Origin: Hungatella hathewayi
GTDB taxonomy: Bacteria; Bacillota; Clostridia; Lachnospirales; Lachnospiraceae
Assembly (NCBI GenBank): GCA_025149285.1
Contig: CP102274.1
Span: forward strand, 2,371,501-2,435,500
Direction of reading: 5' to 3'
DNA length: 64,000 nucleotides
The notes under the pieces were generated by a model. It saw only the letters and a program-made list of their open reading frames with translations. It ran no database searches and was not told the origin of the DNA. The stretch's first letter is position 1; the number at the start of each line of letters is the position of its first letter. Below, in pieces: positions 9,159 through 17,046 of this stretch. The position numbers and the translations under genes were made by a program.

Positions 9159-10142
9159 ATGGGTGTTACGACGAATGATATAGCGAGAATCTGTCAGGTT
9201 TCAAGAACGACCGTGATCCGGGCTCTGAATAATCAGGGGCGGATCAGCAAAGAGACGAAAGACAGAATCGTGAAAACCGCTGAAGAACTGGGGTACCGGC
9301 CAGATCTTCTGGCGAGAGGACTGGTTAAGGGAAAAACCATGTATATTGGTGTTGTAGTGTTCGATGTCAAGAACCAGTATTTTGCTCAGATGTTAAGCGC
9401 AATTGAGGCGGAGGCCCAGACAAGAGGCTACTGTGTAAACATCACGCTCCATGGCAAGAACAGGGAAAAAGAGATAGATCTAATTCGCAAACTGGTGGAT
9501 TACCATGTGGATGGTCTGATTCTTTCTCCGGTTAACAAGGGAGAACACTTTAATAATTTTTTAAAGAGTCTGGATACACCGCTTATCGTTATCGGAAACA
9601 AGGTTTCGGATGAGATTCCATTTGTTGGAATCGATGAGCGGAGGGCGGCAAAGGAAGCGACAGATAAGATTCTGGATTCCGGATATGAGAGGGTGGTGTT
9701 TGTCTGTCCGCCTCTGGGAGAGTCCAGGGAAGGAAACAATTATACCCACGAGCAGCGTCTGGATGGTTTTCGTGAGGCAATGGCTGGCCGGTCTGTGGAG
9801 GCGGTGATTATAAGTTCGGAATATTATGAGAAAGAAGCGGCTTCTATTCTGGAGACAAATGACTGTAACACTGCGTTTTTCTGTTCCGGCGATATCTATG
9901 CCATGGATATTATGAAGCATTTGAAATCCTGTGGAAAACAGGCGCCGAGGGACTATGGAATCATGGGGTTCGATGATATCGAACTTCTGGAATATTTATC
10001 TCCGCGTTTATCCACTATCTATAATTCAGTGGAGGAAGTGGCGAAAAGGGCAGTGGAGCTTCTGTTTGATGAAATGGAAGGCCGTAAAATAGCCATGGAA
10101 ACCTACGAACGCTACCGCCTTGTACAGGGAGAGACTTTGTAA
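9159..10142 (+). CDS. LacI family transcriptional regulator
   Basis: A 327-residue LacI/GalR protein. The DNA-binding helix-turn-helix is VTTNDIARICQVSRTTVIRA with hinge region following by residue 60, then a periplasmic-binding-like sugar sensor ending in MGFDDIELLEYLSPRLSTI, a usual C-terminal block. CGGAGG lies upstream. It sits between the GH51 and GH43 genes and is the best candidate to bind the palindrome at 4077-4088, giving repression released by an arabinose-type inducer. The inducer is not known. Confidence 0.93.
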   Translation: MGVTTNDIARICQVSRTTVIRALNNQGRISKETKDRIVKTAEELGYRPDLLARGLVKGKTMYIGVVVFDVKNQYFAQMLSAIEAEAQTRGYCVNITLHGKNREKEIDLIRKLVDYHVDGLILSPVNKGEHFNNFLKSLDTPLIVIGNKVSDEIPFVGIDERRAAKEATDKILDSGYERVVFVCPPLGESREGNNYTHEQRLDGFREAMAGRSVEAVIISSEYYEKEAASILETNDCNTAFFCSGDIYAMDIMKHLKSCGKQAPRDYGIMGFDDIELLEYLSPRLSTIYNSVEEVAKRAVELLFDEMEGRKIAMETYERYRLVQGETL

Positions 10143-10157
10143 ACAGAGAGGATAAAC

Positions 10158-11384
10158 ATGGACAAAGATCATTATGTGTCAACGGAATATAACATTCCGC
10201 TGATTGAAAACAGGGCCGATCCGTACATTTGTAAACATGAGGATGGAACGTATTATTTTACTGCATCGGTTCCTGAATATGACAGAATTATACTGAGAAA
10301 AGCTGATACGATAGACGGCTTAAAAAGCGCGGCGGAAAAAACGCTTTGGGTCAGGCACGACAGCGGTCCTATGAGCTGTCACATATGGGCACCGGAAATT
10401 CATTACATATCCGGTGCCTGGTATATTTATTTTGCTGCCGGAGATAGGGATGATATCTGGAAAATCCGTCCTTATGTGTTGAGGAATAAGGGAAATCCCA
10501 TGGAAGATGAATGGGAGGAACTGGGACCAATGAAGGCGGTGGAGGAACAGGAACCTGATAAGTTTTCGTTTCAGGACTTTTCTCTTGATATGACGGTGTT
10601 CCAATACCAGGAAAAATGGTACTGCGTATGGGCGGAGAAGGTCAATATCGGCAAGAAGATATCAAATCTGTATATTGCTGAGATGGAGACGCCAAACCGG
10701 CTGAAAACGGCACAGGTTCTCTTGAGCGCACCTGATTACGAATGGGAACGCCGGGGGTTCTGGGTGAATGAAGGCGCTGCTGTCTTAAAGAAGAATGGCA
10801 AACTGTTTCTGACTTATTCTGCCAGTTCAACAGGAGCCGACTACTGTATGGGGATGCTGAGTTTACGGAGAGGAGGAGATCCGCTTGATCCGCAGGACTG
10901 GACTAAATCAAGAAAACCAGTTGTAAAGACTGATGTGGAAAAGGGAATCTTTGGTCCGGGACATAATTGTTTTGTAAAATCCGAGGATGGTCTTACCGAT
11001 ATTATGGTATTCCACGCAAGGCAGTATGACAAAATTCAGGGAGATCCTCTGTATGATGAGAACCGGCATACCTATACACTTCCTGTGGAGTGGGATGAGA
11101 ACGAGGAACCAGTGTTTCGCTTTCGTAAGAACCGGCGCCCCAATATTCTGATGATGGTAGTGGATCATCAGGCATTTTATGGTCATTCCAGGGTGCAAAC
11201 GCCATATTTTGACCGGCTGGTGGAGGAAGGAGTGTCTTTTGAACGGTCTCAAGGCTGCACGTCGCGCTCCGCAGTTCAGCAAGAGATAATCTGCTGTTCA
11301 AACCGTATCAAAATGGTTCAAAAACCCCGGAAAATCAAGGTTTTCCGGGGTTTTACTGTATCTAAACGGGCTGATATAGTTTGA
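10158..11384 (+). CDS. GH43 family glycosidase, frame runs into a truncated sulfatase
   Basis: Residues 1 to about 320 are a complete GH43 five-bladed propeller. The family's general base is Asp21 in ENRADPYIC, the pKa-modulating Asp is 144 in SLDMTVF and the general acid is Glu205 in WVNEGAAVL. The likely activity is alpha-L-arabinofuranosidase or beta-xylosidase. The end DPLYDENRHTYTLPVEWDEN is the normal GH43 terminus, but there is no stop. The frame continues into RRPNILMMVVDHQ, the N-terminus of a sulfatase, then into unrelated sequence and stops at 11384. Either a natural GH43-sulfatase fusion or a small deletion, later cut by the mobile element, would explain this. Confidence 0.85.
   Translation: MDKDHYVSTEYNIPLIENRADPYICKHEDGTYYFTASVPEYDRIILRKADTIDGLKSAAEKTLWVRHDSGPMSCHIWAPEIHYISGAWYIYFAAGDRDDIWKIRPYVLRNKGNPMEDEWEELGPMKAVEEQEPDKFSFQDFSLDMTVFQYQEKWYCVWAEKVNIGKKISNLYIAEMETPNRLKTAQVLLSAPDYEWERRGFWVNEGAAVLKKNGKLFLTYSASSTGADYCMGMLSLRRGGDPLDPQDWTKSRKPVVKTDVEKGIFGPGHNCFVKSEDGLTDIMVFHARQYDKIQGDPLYDENRHTYTLPVEWDENEEPVFRFRKNRRPNILMMVVDHQAFYGHSRVQTPYFDRLVEEGVSFERSQGCTSRSAVQQEIICCSNRIKMVQKPRKIKVFRGFTVSKRADIV
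11130..11249 (+). pseudogene. Sulfatase N-terminal fragment, cut at the mobile-element boundary
   Basis: Read in the same frame as the GH43 gene, this stretch encodes RPNILMMVVDHQAFYGHS and, further on, TPYFDRLVEEGVSFERS, which are the first strand and the segment just before the CxPSR motif of sulfatases. Similarity ends at FERS, immediately before the catalytic Cys would be expected. The next bases belong to a different, terminator-bearing sequence. The rest of the gene may lie beyond the right end of the element. A GTG at 11112 could be the original start. Confidence 0.7.
11321..11354. terminator. Bidirectional terminator at the left element end
   Basis: AAAACCCCGGAAAA and TTTTCCGGGGTTTT form a 14-bp perfect stem around a 6-base loop. 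A and T tracts on both sides let it work in either direction. It would insulate the mobile element from the sugar locus. Confidence 0.8.
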
Positions 11385-11592
11385 CCAAATTTAGCAAAAC
11401 GAGAGCCGTTTTCACCCAATTTTTAGTGGTCCGCAAGTGGTTAACCGGCCAAAAAGAGGGCAAAAAGAGGGTCAAGTGGTGCCCAAAGTGGTTAACCGAG
11501 AGCCGATTTTGTGGGTGTTTTGGGGGCTACTTTTCAGCCCTCTTTCCCCTCGTTTTTGGCTGTGGCAGTTTGGCATAGTTTGACCTAATTTG
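11375..11592. repeat. Direct repeats near the left end of the element
   Basis: ATAGTTTGACC followed by AAATTT (11376-11392) or TAATTT (11575-11591) occurs twice about 200 bases apart. Between them, AGTGGTTAACCG occurs at 11436-11447 and 11487-11498, and GAGAGCCG followed by TTTT or ATTTT occurs at 11401 and 11498. Clusters of short repeats like this are found at ends of integrative elements as arm sites for integrase or excisionase. No gene is visible from 11385 to 11767. Confidence 0.5.
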
Positions 11593-11617
11593 AATAATTG
11601 AATATGAATTTGATACA

Positions 11618-11649
11618 GCACTCAGTATAAAATGACTGGGTGCTTTTTT
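11618..11649 (+). terminator. Rho-independent terminator
   Basis: GCACTCAGT and ACTGGGTGC pair around an 8-base loop and are followed by six T. It lies in the non-coding left end upstream of parA. A second, weaker hairpin GCCGTCACTTC...GGAGTGGCGGC with five T follows at about 11684-11722. Confidence 0.7.
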
Positions 11650-11767
11650 CATTTCAGGAACTCGTATTCCGGCGATAGAAAGAGCCGTCACTTCACTTTT
11701 TATTTTGGAGTGGCGGCTTTTTCTATTTCCAGAAGCAACAGAAACAATTAGAAATGAGGTGAAGTCA

Positions 11768-12589
11768 ATGAACACGCAAATCATTGCCATTGCCAACCAG
11801 AAGGGCGGCGTTGGCAAAACCACCACCTGTGCCAATCTTGGAATCGGTTTGGCGCAGGCCGGAAAGAAAGTTCTGCTGATCGACGGAGACCCGCAAGGAA
11901 GCCTGACTATCAGCCTGGGCAATCCACAACCGGACAAGCTGCCCTTTACGCTGTCGGACGCTATGGGGCGTATCCTGATGGATGAGCCGCTTCGTCCCGG
12001 CGAGGGTATCCTGCACCACCCAGAGGGTGTAGACCTGATGCCTGCGGACATCCAGTTATCCGGTATGGAAGTATCCCTGGTAAATGCCATGAGTCGTGAG
12101 ACTATCTTGCGGCAATATCTGGACACGCTGAAGGGGCAATACTCCCATATCCTCATCGACTGCCAGCCCTCCCTGGGGATGCTCACAGTCAATGCGCTGG
12201 CCGCTGCAAACAGGATCATAATTCCCGTTCAGGCGGAGTATCTGCCCGCCAAAGGGCTGGAACAGCTGCTCTCCACGGTAAACAAGGTAAAGCGGCAGAT
12301 CAACCCCAAGCTCCAGATAGACGGTATCCTGCTGACGATGGTTGACAGCCGAACCAACTTTGCCAAAGAGATTTCCGCACTTTTGCGAGAGACCTATGGC
12401 AGCAAGATCAAAGTATTCGGCACAGAGATTCCCCATTCTGTCCGGGCAAAGGAAATCAGCGCCGAGGGAAAAAGCATTTTTGCCCATGATCCCGGCGGCA
12501 AGGTGGCAGAGGGCTACAAAAATCTGACGAAGGAGGTGTTGAAACTTGAAAAGCAGCGCGAAAAAAATAGAGCTGGCATCGGTAGATGA
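11768..12589 (+). CDS. parA: ParA family partition ATPase
   Basis: A 273-residue ParA/Soj ATPase. The deviant Walker A motif QKGGVGKTT is at residues 11-19 and the Walker B region is HILIDCQPSLG. I start at ATG 11768 because GAGGTGA lies 6 bases upstream. It should bind DNA in an ATP-dependent way and, with ParB, keep the excised circular or plasmid-like form of the element in dividing cells. It overlaps parB by 44 bases. Confidence 0.95.
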   Translation: MNTQIIAIANQKGGVGKTTTCANLGIGLAQAGKKVLLIDGDPQGSLTISLGNPQPDKLPFTLSDAMGRILMDEPLRPGEGILHHPEGVDLMPADIQLSGMEVSLVNAMSRETILRQYLDTLKGQYSHILIDCQPSLGMLTVNALAAANRIIIPVQAEYLPAKGLEQLLSTVNKVKRQINPKLQIDGILLTMVDSRTNFAKEISALLRETYGSKIKVFGTEIPHSVRAKEISAEGKSIFAHDPGGKVAEGYKNLTKEVLKLEKQREKNRAGIGR

Positions 12590-13472
12590 TCTGTTCTCCA
12601 CCGAAGAAGGCCGCCAGGATGCAAAGCTGGAAAAGATTCAGGAAATTCCGTTGTCTGAACTGCATCCGTTTAAGAACCACCCATTCAAAGTCAGGGATGA
12701 CGAAGCCATGATGGAGACTGCTGACAGTATCAAGCAGTATGGCGTTCTGGTTCCGGCCATTGCCCGACCGGACCCGGAGGGCGGTTATGAGCTGGTAGCC
12801 GGACACAGGCGGCACAGAGCCAGTGAACTGGCAGAAAAGGAGACCATGCCGGTCATTGTTCGGGATTTGGATGATGATGCCGCTACAATCATTATGGTTG
12901 ACAGCAATTTACAACGAGAAAGCCTGCTCCCCAGTGAAAGAGCATTTGCTTATAAAATGAAGCTGGATGCCATTAAGCACCAAGGAGCCAGGACGGATTT
13001 AACTTCGGCCCAAGTTGGGCCGAAGTTGACTGCGGCAGAAAAAATCGCGGAGAACAGTCCAGATAGCAAATCACAGATTAAGAGATTTATCCGTCTGACA
13101 GAGCTGATTCCTGAATTGATGGATATGGTGGATGAAAAGAAGATTGCCCTGAACCCTGCTTATGAGCTGTCCTTTCTCAAAAAGGAAGAACAGATAGACC
13201 TACTGGACGCGATGGACAGTGAACAGGCTACCCCTTCCCTTTCCCAAGCCCAGCGGCTCAAGAAATACAGCCAGGAGGGGCATCTGACCCTCGATATGAT
13301 GCGTGTCATCATGGGTGAGGAAAAGAAAAGTGATCTGGACCGAGTGACATTTACCTCCGACACTTTGCGGAAATATTTCCCCAAAAGCTATACGCCCCAG
13401 CGGATGCAGGAAACCATTATCAAGCTGCTGGAGGCATGGCAGAAAAAGCGTCAGAGAGACCAGGAACGATGA
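12546..13472 (+). CDS. parB: ParB family partition protein
   Basis: A 308-residue ParB/Spo0J protein. The ParB nucleotide-binding fold spans about residues 25-120 with the motif GGYELVAGHRRHRASELA, followed by a helix-turn-helix KorB-like region. The start is TTG 12546, set by AGGAGGTG seven bases upstream and lying inside parA, which suggests translational coupling. A perfect 27-base palindrome lies inside this gene at 13001-13027. Confidence 0.93.
   Translation: MKSSAKKIELASVDDLFSTEEGRQDAKLEKIQEIPLSELHPFKNHPFKVRDDEAMMETADSIKQYGVLVPAIARPDPEGGYELVAGHRRHRASELAEKETMPVIVRDLDDDAATIIMVDSNLQRESLLPSERAFAYKMKLDAIKHQGARTDLTSAQVGPKLTAAEKIAENSPDSKSQIKRFIRLTELIPELMDMVDEKKIALNPAYELSFLKKEEQIDLLDAMDSEQATPSLSQAQRLKKYSQEGHLTLDMMRVIMGEEKKSDLDRVTFTSDTLRKYFPKSYTPQRMQETIIKLLEAWQKKRQRDQER
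13001..13027. repeat. Perfect palindrome inside parB, candidate centromere-like site
   Basis: AACTTCGGCCCAA, one G, then TTGGGCCGAAGTT: 13-bp arms with no mismatch. It encodes part of the ParB linker. It is not the canonical parS sequence. Being inside the partition operon, it may be a ParB site or an mRNA hairpin. Confidence 0.45.
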
Positions 13473-13484
13473 AAGGAGCCGCCT

Positions 13485-13760
13485 ATGAGGGATATTTCAG
13501 CCCGTGAGCTGAAAGGACACAACATTCTCGCCGTAGAGAGGTTTTGGGATAATACCCGCTGGATGATCGAGTTTTCCGTCCTGCGTCCCAGCACTGCTTA
13601 CGGCAGCCCCGGAGATGAAATGCGGTTGTTTTTGACTGAGGACGGGTATCAGGCCGCCCTGCAAAGTCAACAGCGCCGGGAGATCAAAATCAAGCGTTAT
13701 GCTCGTGTGATTGAGGGACATATCCTCGATTTCAAACCGGGAAAACGCCGCCGCTCATAA
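13485..13760 (+). CDS. Small conserved element protein, paralogue of the 15716 product
   Basis: A 91-residue protein of unknown function. It shares a pattern with the protein at 15716-16027: RFxxNTRxMIxFxVL, a Gly/Ser-rich turn, RLFLxxxGYxxAL, SQ, then IKIxxxAxVxxG. No membrane segment, signal or metal motif is visible. GAAAGGAG is in front of the ATG and it lies 12 bases after parB, so it is probably co-transcribed. The two copies suggest an old duplication within the element. Confidence 0.75.
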   Translation: MRDISARELKGHNILAVERFWDNTRWMIEFSVLRPSTAYGSPGDEMRLFLTEDGYQAALQSQQRREIKIKRYARVIEGHILDFKPGKRRRS

Positions 13761-13783
13761 ACCCATACAACGAAAGGAAAGGA

Positions 13784-13975
13784 ATGACTATGTGTACGGT
13801 AAAGGAAATTCAAGAAGCAATCCGGGAAGATTGCAAATCTCAGCATGACATGGATTCAACGGATATTGACCGCGTGATGCAAACACTTCCTTTCGCCCAG
13901 GAGGAGCCATTTACAGAGGCGCGTCCCCAAAAGCCGCTGTTTTGGTTCTATGCAAGAAAATTTGAAAAGCGCTGA
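13784..13975 (+). CDS. Small hypothetical protein
   Basis: A 63-residue protein, possibly starting at ATG 13790 instead. AAAGGAAAGGA precedes the first ATG. The sequence is polar with a C-terminal aromatic/basic patch FWFYARKFEKR. No family is recognised. It is the last gene before a terminator, so it closes the parAB transcription unit. Confidence 0.6.
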   Translation: MTMCTVKEIQEAIREDCKSQHDMDSTDIDRVMQTLPFAQEEPFTEARPQKPLFWFYARKFEKR

Positions 13976-13978
13976 ACA

Positions 13979-14013
13979 CCGCAATTCTTTGAAATGAGGA
14001 TTGCGGTTTTTTT
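13979..14013 (+). terminator. Rho-independent terminator after the parAB unit
   Basis: CCGCAAT pairs with ATTGCGG (the arms extend by partial pairing) and is followed by seven T. It separates the partition genes from the initiator gene, whose ribosome site GGAGTGAGG begins about 17 bases later. Confidence 0.8.
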
Positions 14014-14042
14014 GTACCCAAAATTCGGAAGGAGTGAGGTCG

Positions 14043-14912
14043 ATGGCCGTTTTTCGCATTGAACGGACCCGTGATTATACCGTGATGAGCAATCATCATT
14101 TACGAAATGCAAATCTGTCGTTAAAAGCCAAGGGGCTGCTTTCCATGATGCTGTCTTTGCCAGAGGACTGGAATTACACTACCCGTGGCCTTGCAAAGAT
14201 CTGTAAGGAAGGCGTGGATGCCATCGGTGCTGCCCTGCGTGAACTGGAAGGAGCCGGATATATCGTGCGCCATCAGAGACGCGATAAAAGTGGGCGGATT
14301 ACAGATACCGAGTATGTCATCTATGAACAGCCCCAGCCAGATATGTCCCAGCCGGATACGGCTTCACCAGATACGGAAAACCCGGATATGGTAAGACCGG
14401 ATATGGAAAAGCCCGCAGAATTAAATATAGAGAAATCAAATACAGAAAAATCAATTACTTATGGATCAAGTACCGATTCCATTCCCTTCCGGGAAACAGC
14501 GGCGGCAAGACCGCCGGAACGGAAAGGAAGGGATGCGATGTCTGTCACAGAGATAGAAAATTATCGGGAGTTGATTTTGGAGAATATCGAGTATGACTGC
14601 TTGAAGCAGCGTTATCCTCTCTACCTGGATGACCTGAATGAGATCGTAGAGCTGTTGGTCGAAACGGTCTGTGCCAAACGAAAGACCACCCGGATCTCTG
14701 GGGCAGACTTCCCTCACGAGATCGTGCGTTCCCGTTTTTTGAAACTGGACAGCTCCCACATCGAGTTTGTCATGGACTGTCTGCAAAAGAATACCACCCA
14801 GGTACGCAACATGAAGCAGTACCTGCTTGCGGTGCTGTTCAATGCGCCTACCACCATGAATAACCACTACACTTCACTGGTCAATCACGATATGCACGCA
14901 GGCGGCTGGTAA
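14043..14912 (+). CDS. RepA-like replication initiator, DUF6017-type C-terminus
   Basis: A 289-residue protein. The N-terminal 95 residues (FRIERTRDYTVMSNHHLRN, LSLKAKGLLSMMLSLP) are the winged-helix initiator domain found in RepA_N-like proteins of Firmicutes plasmids and conjugative elements. Residues about 97-125 are a linker of repeated PDM/PDT units. The C-terminal 110 residues match the domain often named DUF6017. ATG 14043 is chosen for the AAGGAGTGAGG just upstream. It may start replication of the excised circle. Confidence 0.85.
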   Translation: MAVFRIERTRDYTVMSNHHLRNANLSLKAKGLLSMMLSLPEDWNYTTRGLAKICKEGVDAIGAALRELEGAGYIVRHQRRDKSGRITDTEYVIYEQPQPDMSQPDTASPDTENPDMVRPDMEKPAELNIEKSNTEKSITYGSSTDSIPFRETAAARPPERKGRDAMSVTEIENYRELILENIEYDCLKQRYPLYLDDLNEIVELLVETVCAKRKTTRISGADFPHEIVRSRFLKLDSSHIEFVMDCLQKNTTQVRNMKQYLLAVLFNAPTTMNNHYTSLVNHDMHAGGW

Positions 14913-14946
14913 AGGCCGCCTTTTATCATGCCAAAGGAGGCACGAC

Positions 14947-15693
14947 ATGAACCAGATGGAAATTTTCAAAAACCCGGAGTTTGGCAGTATCCGTGTCATT
15001 GAGGAAAACGGCAAATACTTGTTCAGCGGAACGGATGTGGCTGCTGCGCTGGGGTACAGTAATCCCCGCGATGCAATTATCCGCCATTGTAGGTATGTCG
15101 TGAAACGCGACGCACCTCACCCACAAAGCCCCGACCGCAAAATCAGTATGACTTTTATCCCAGAAGGCGATTTGTACCGCCTGATCGTTCACAGCAAATT
15201 GCCATCGGCAGAGCGGTTTGAACGGTGGGTATTCGATGAGGTCCTGCCTACTATTCGTAAGCACGGGGCCTATCTCACAAAAGAGAAGCTGTGGGAGGTT
15301 GCCACTTCCCCGGAGGCTCTGATGAAGCTCTGCTCAGACTTGTTGGCTGAGCGTGAAGCGAATATTTCTCTGCGTAAGGAAAATGCACAGCTGGAGGGCA
15401 AAGCCGCTTTCTATGACCTGTTCATCGACTTAAAGCACAGCACCAATCTCAGGACTACCGCCAAAGAGTTGGATGTCCCGGAGCGCCGGTTTGTTCGGTT
15501 TCTGATAGAACGGCGGTTTGTGTACCGCACGGCATCCGGCAATGTGCTGCCTTATGCCAATGTGAAAAATGCAGGGCTGTTTTGCGTCAAAGACTACTGC
15601 AACCACGGTCATACCGGTTCCTACACGCTGGTCACGCCCCAGGGCAAGCTCTATTTTGCTCAGCTGCGGGAGATGATCTTGCTGGTCTTATAA
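14947..15693 (+). CDS. BRO-N / KilAC phage antirepressor-like protein
   Basis: A 248-residue two-domain protein. Residues 1-110 are a BRO-N domain (FSGTDVAAALGYSNPRDAI, then FERWVFDEVLPTIRKHG). The C-terminal 110 residues are a KilAC domain (TAKELDVPERRFVRFLIER, then TPQGKLYFAQLRE). Phage proteins of this type counter repressors. In conjugative elements they are common passengers of unknown role, probably regulating transfer genes. AAAGGAGG precedes the start. Confidence 0.9.
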   Translation: MNQMEIFKNPEFGSIRVIEENGKYLFSGTDVAAALGYSNPRDAIIRHCRYVVKRDAPHPQSPDRKISMTFIPEGDLYRLIVHSKLPSAERFERWVFDEVLPTIRKHGAYLTKEKLWEVATSPEALMKLCSDLLAEREANISLRKENAQLEGKAAFYDLFIDLKHSTNLRTTAKELDVPERRFVRFLIERRFVYRTASGNVLPYANVKNAGLFCVKDYCNHGHTGSYTLVTPQGKLYFAQLREMILLVL

Positions 15694-15715
15694 GAACAGA
15701 AAGGAAGTGGGTTTT

Positions 15716-16027
15716 ATGCAGGAAGGAAAAACAATCGGTCAGCTGATGGAGGAAATGCGTCAGAAAGCCGGGGCGCAGAACTATCACGGCCATGACTACA
15801 TGGATCTTCAGCGATTTGCGGAGAACACCCGGCACATGATTATTTTTGATGTGCTGACGAATGACTCCCCGGTGGGCTGGAAAGGAGAACGAACCCGCCT
15901 GTTTTTGTCAGATATAGGCTATGAAAAAGCTCTGGACAGTCAGGCAAAGGGGCAGATCAAGATTCTCAGCCATGCAAAGGTCAGAAATGGAGATTTGTTT
16001 TATGACCACAAAGAACAGATACGATAG
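15716..16027 (+). CDS. Small conserved element protein, paralogue of the 13485 product
   Basis: A 103-residue soluble protein. From residue 30 it parallels the 13485-13760 product (RFAENTRHMIIFDVL, RLFLSDIGYEKALDSQ, IKILSHAKVRNG). The first 30 residues are extra. ATG 15716 follows AAAGGAAG at a normal distance. A GTG at 15707 is less likely. Function is unknown. Confidence 0.75.
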   Translation: MQEGKTIGQLMEEMRQKAGAQNYHGHDYMDLQRFAENTRHMIIFDVLTNDSPVGWKGERTRLFLSDIGYEKALDSQAKGQIKILSHAKVRNGDLFYDHKEQIR

Positions 16028-16039
16028 GAGGAATCTGAT

Positions 16040-16459
16040 ATGAATGAGGAAAAGAAAGTCCCCTTCAAGTGGGAATATGGGGAAGAAACCATATCGCTGC
16101 AACTTGGGATGTATGCGAATAATCAGCGGCTTTATATCGGCATGATTACCCATACAGAAGATGGAGCAGAACCGTTTGCAGATATGACGGTGAACCTACC
16201 GGGATATTCCCTGGACCCCGGAGAGGCGTTTATTTCCGGTGACATCAGCAAGGACCTGCTGCGATTCATCAAAGAGAACAAATTGGGGAAGGTGCTTCCC
16301 TATCAGGTGCAGTCCGGTTATGGAAAATATTCTGCCGTTGCCTTTGATCTGGAGAAGTTGAAGGTATTTGATCCCAAAGGTGTGGCAGAGTTTCGGGAAG
16401 AGTGGAATTTGCCGGATAAGAAGCCGGTAAAGAAAAAGAGCCGCGGGATGGAGCGATGA
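16040..16459 (+). CDS. DUF4313-like element protein
   Basis: A 139-residue soluble protein with the pattern of DUF4313 proteins, which sit upstream of pcfB and virD4 in clostridial elements (LQLGMYANNQRLYIGMI, FADMTVNLPGYSL, then AVAFDLEKLKVFDPKGVAEF). The end is strongly basic. ATAGGAGG precedes the ATG. The biochemical role is unknown. The family name is assigned from memory of the pattern, so only moderately sure. Confidence 0.65.
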   Translation: MNEEKKVPFKWEYGEETISLQLGMYANNQRLYIGMITHTEDGAEPFADMTVNLPGYSLDPGEAFISGDISKDLLRFIKENKLGKVLPYQVQSGYGKYSAVAFDLEKLKVFDPKGVAEFREEWNLPDKKPVKKKSRGMER

Positions 16460-16545
16460 AGAAATATTTTCTCCGGCGGCTGGTGGTCCCGCCTTAGAAG
16501 AAAATGCACCACCCCTGCACATTTTGTGGAAAGGAGGCGATGAAA

Positions 16546-17046
16546 ATGCAGGAAGAAGTGGAAAACAGAACTTTAACGCTGGTTGTCAGTGGAACAAAGT
16601 TCACCGGCAGGCTGCTCAAAGCCGCCATCAGCAAGTACATGGCCCACTGCAAGGAAAAGAAGCTGCAAAAGCAAAGAAGCCGTGACGCTCCTGTGACACC
16701 CCACGGAAAACAGACCGTCAAGCAGCTCATTGGTCAGAATCAGGGGATCTCCAATATCGAGATCACAGACCCTTCCATCAAGGAATTTGAGAAGATCGCC
16801 CGGAAATATGGTGTGGACTATGCGGTGAAGAAAGACCGCAGTAGCTCCCCACCCAAGTACCTGATCTTTTTCAAAGGCCGTGACGCCGATGCGCTGACCG
16901 CTGCATTTACCGAGTACACCAGCAAAAAGGTCAAGAAGGCCGAGAAAACAGAACGCCCGTCTGTGCTGGCAAAACTCAGTCAGTTCAAAGAGATGGTCAA
17001 AAATGCCGTGGTGGACCGCACCAAGCGAAAGGAGCTGGAACGATGA
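16546..17046 (+). CDS. pcfB: PcfB family conjugation protein (DUF3801)
   Basis: A 166-residue basic protein of the PcfB family, a relaxosome accessory factor that links the relaxase to the VirD4 coupling protein in enterococcal plasmid pCF10. Visible family blocks are GRLLKAAISKYMA, VKQLIGQNQGISNIEI and FEKIARKYGVDYAVKKD. I take ATG 16546, eight bases after GGAGG. An ATG at 16540 is too close. The stop overlaps the virD4 start (ATGA), as expected for partners. Confidence 0.88.
   Translation: MQEEVENRTLTLVVSGTKFTGRLLKAAISKYMAHCKEKKLQKQRSRDAPVTPHGKQTVKQLIGQNQGISNIEITDPSIKEFEKIARKYGVDYAVKKDRSSSPPKYLIFFKGRDADALTAAFTEYTSKKVKKAEKTERPSVLAKLSQFKEMVKNAVVDRTKRKELER

Noticed and set aside
11527-12219. 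230-codon - strand frame opposite parA
   Set aside because: parA has full family motifs and the opposite frame has no ribosome site or family pattern.
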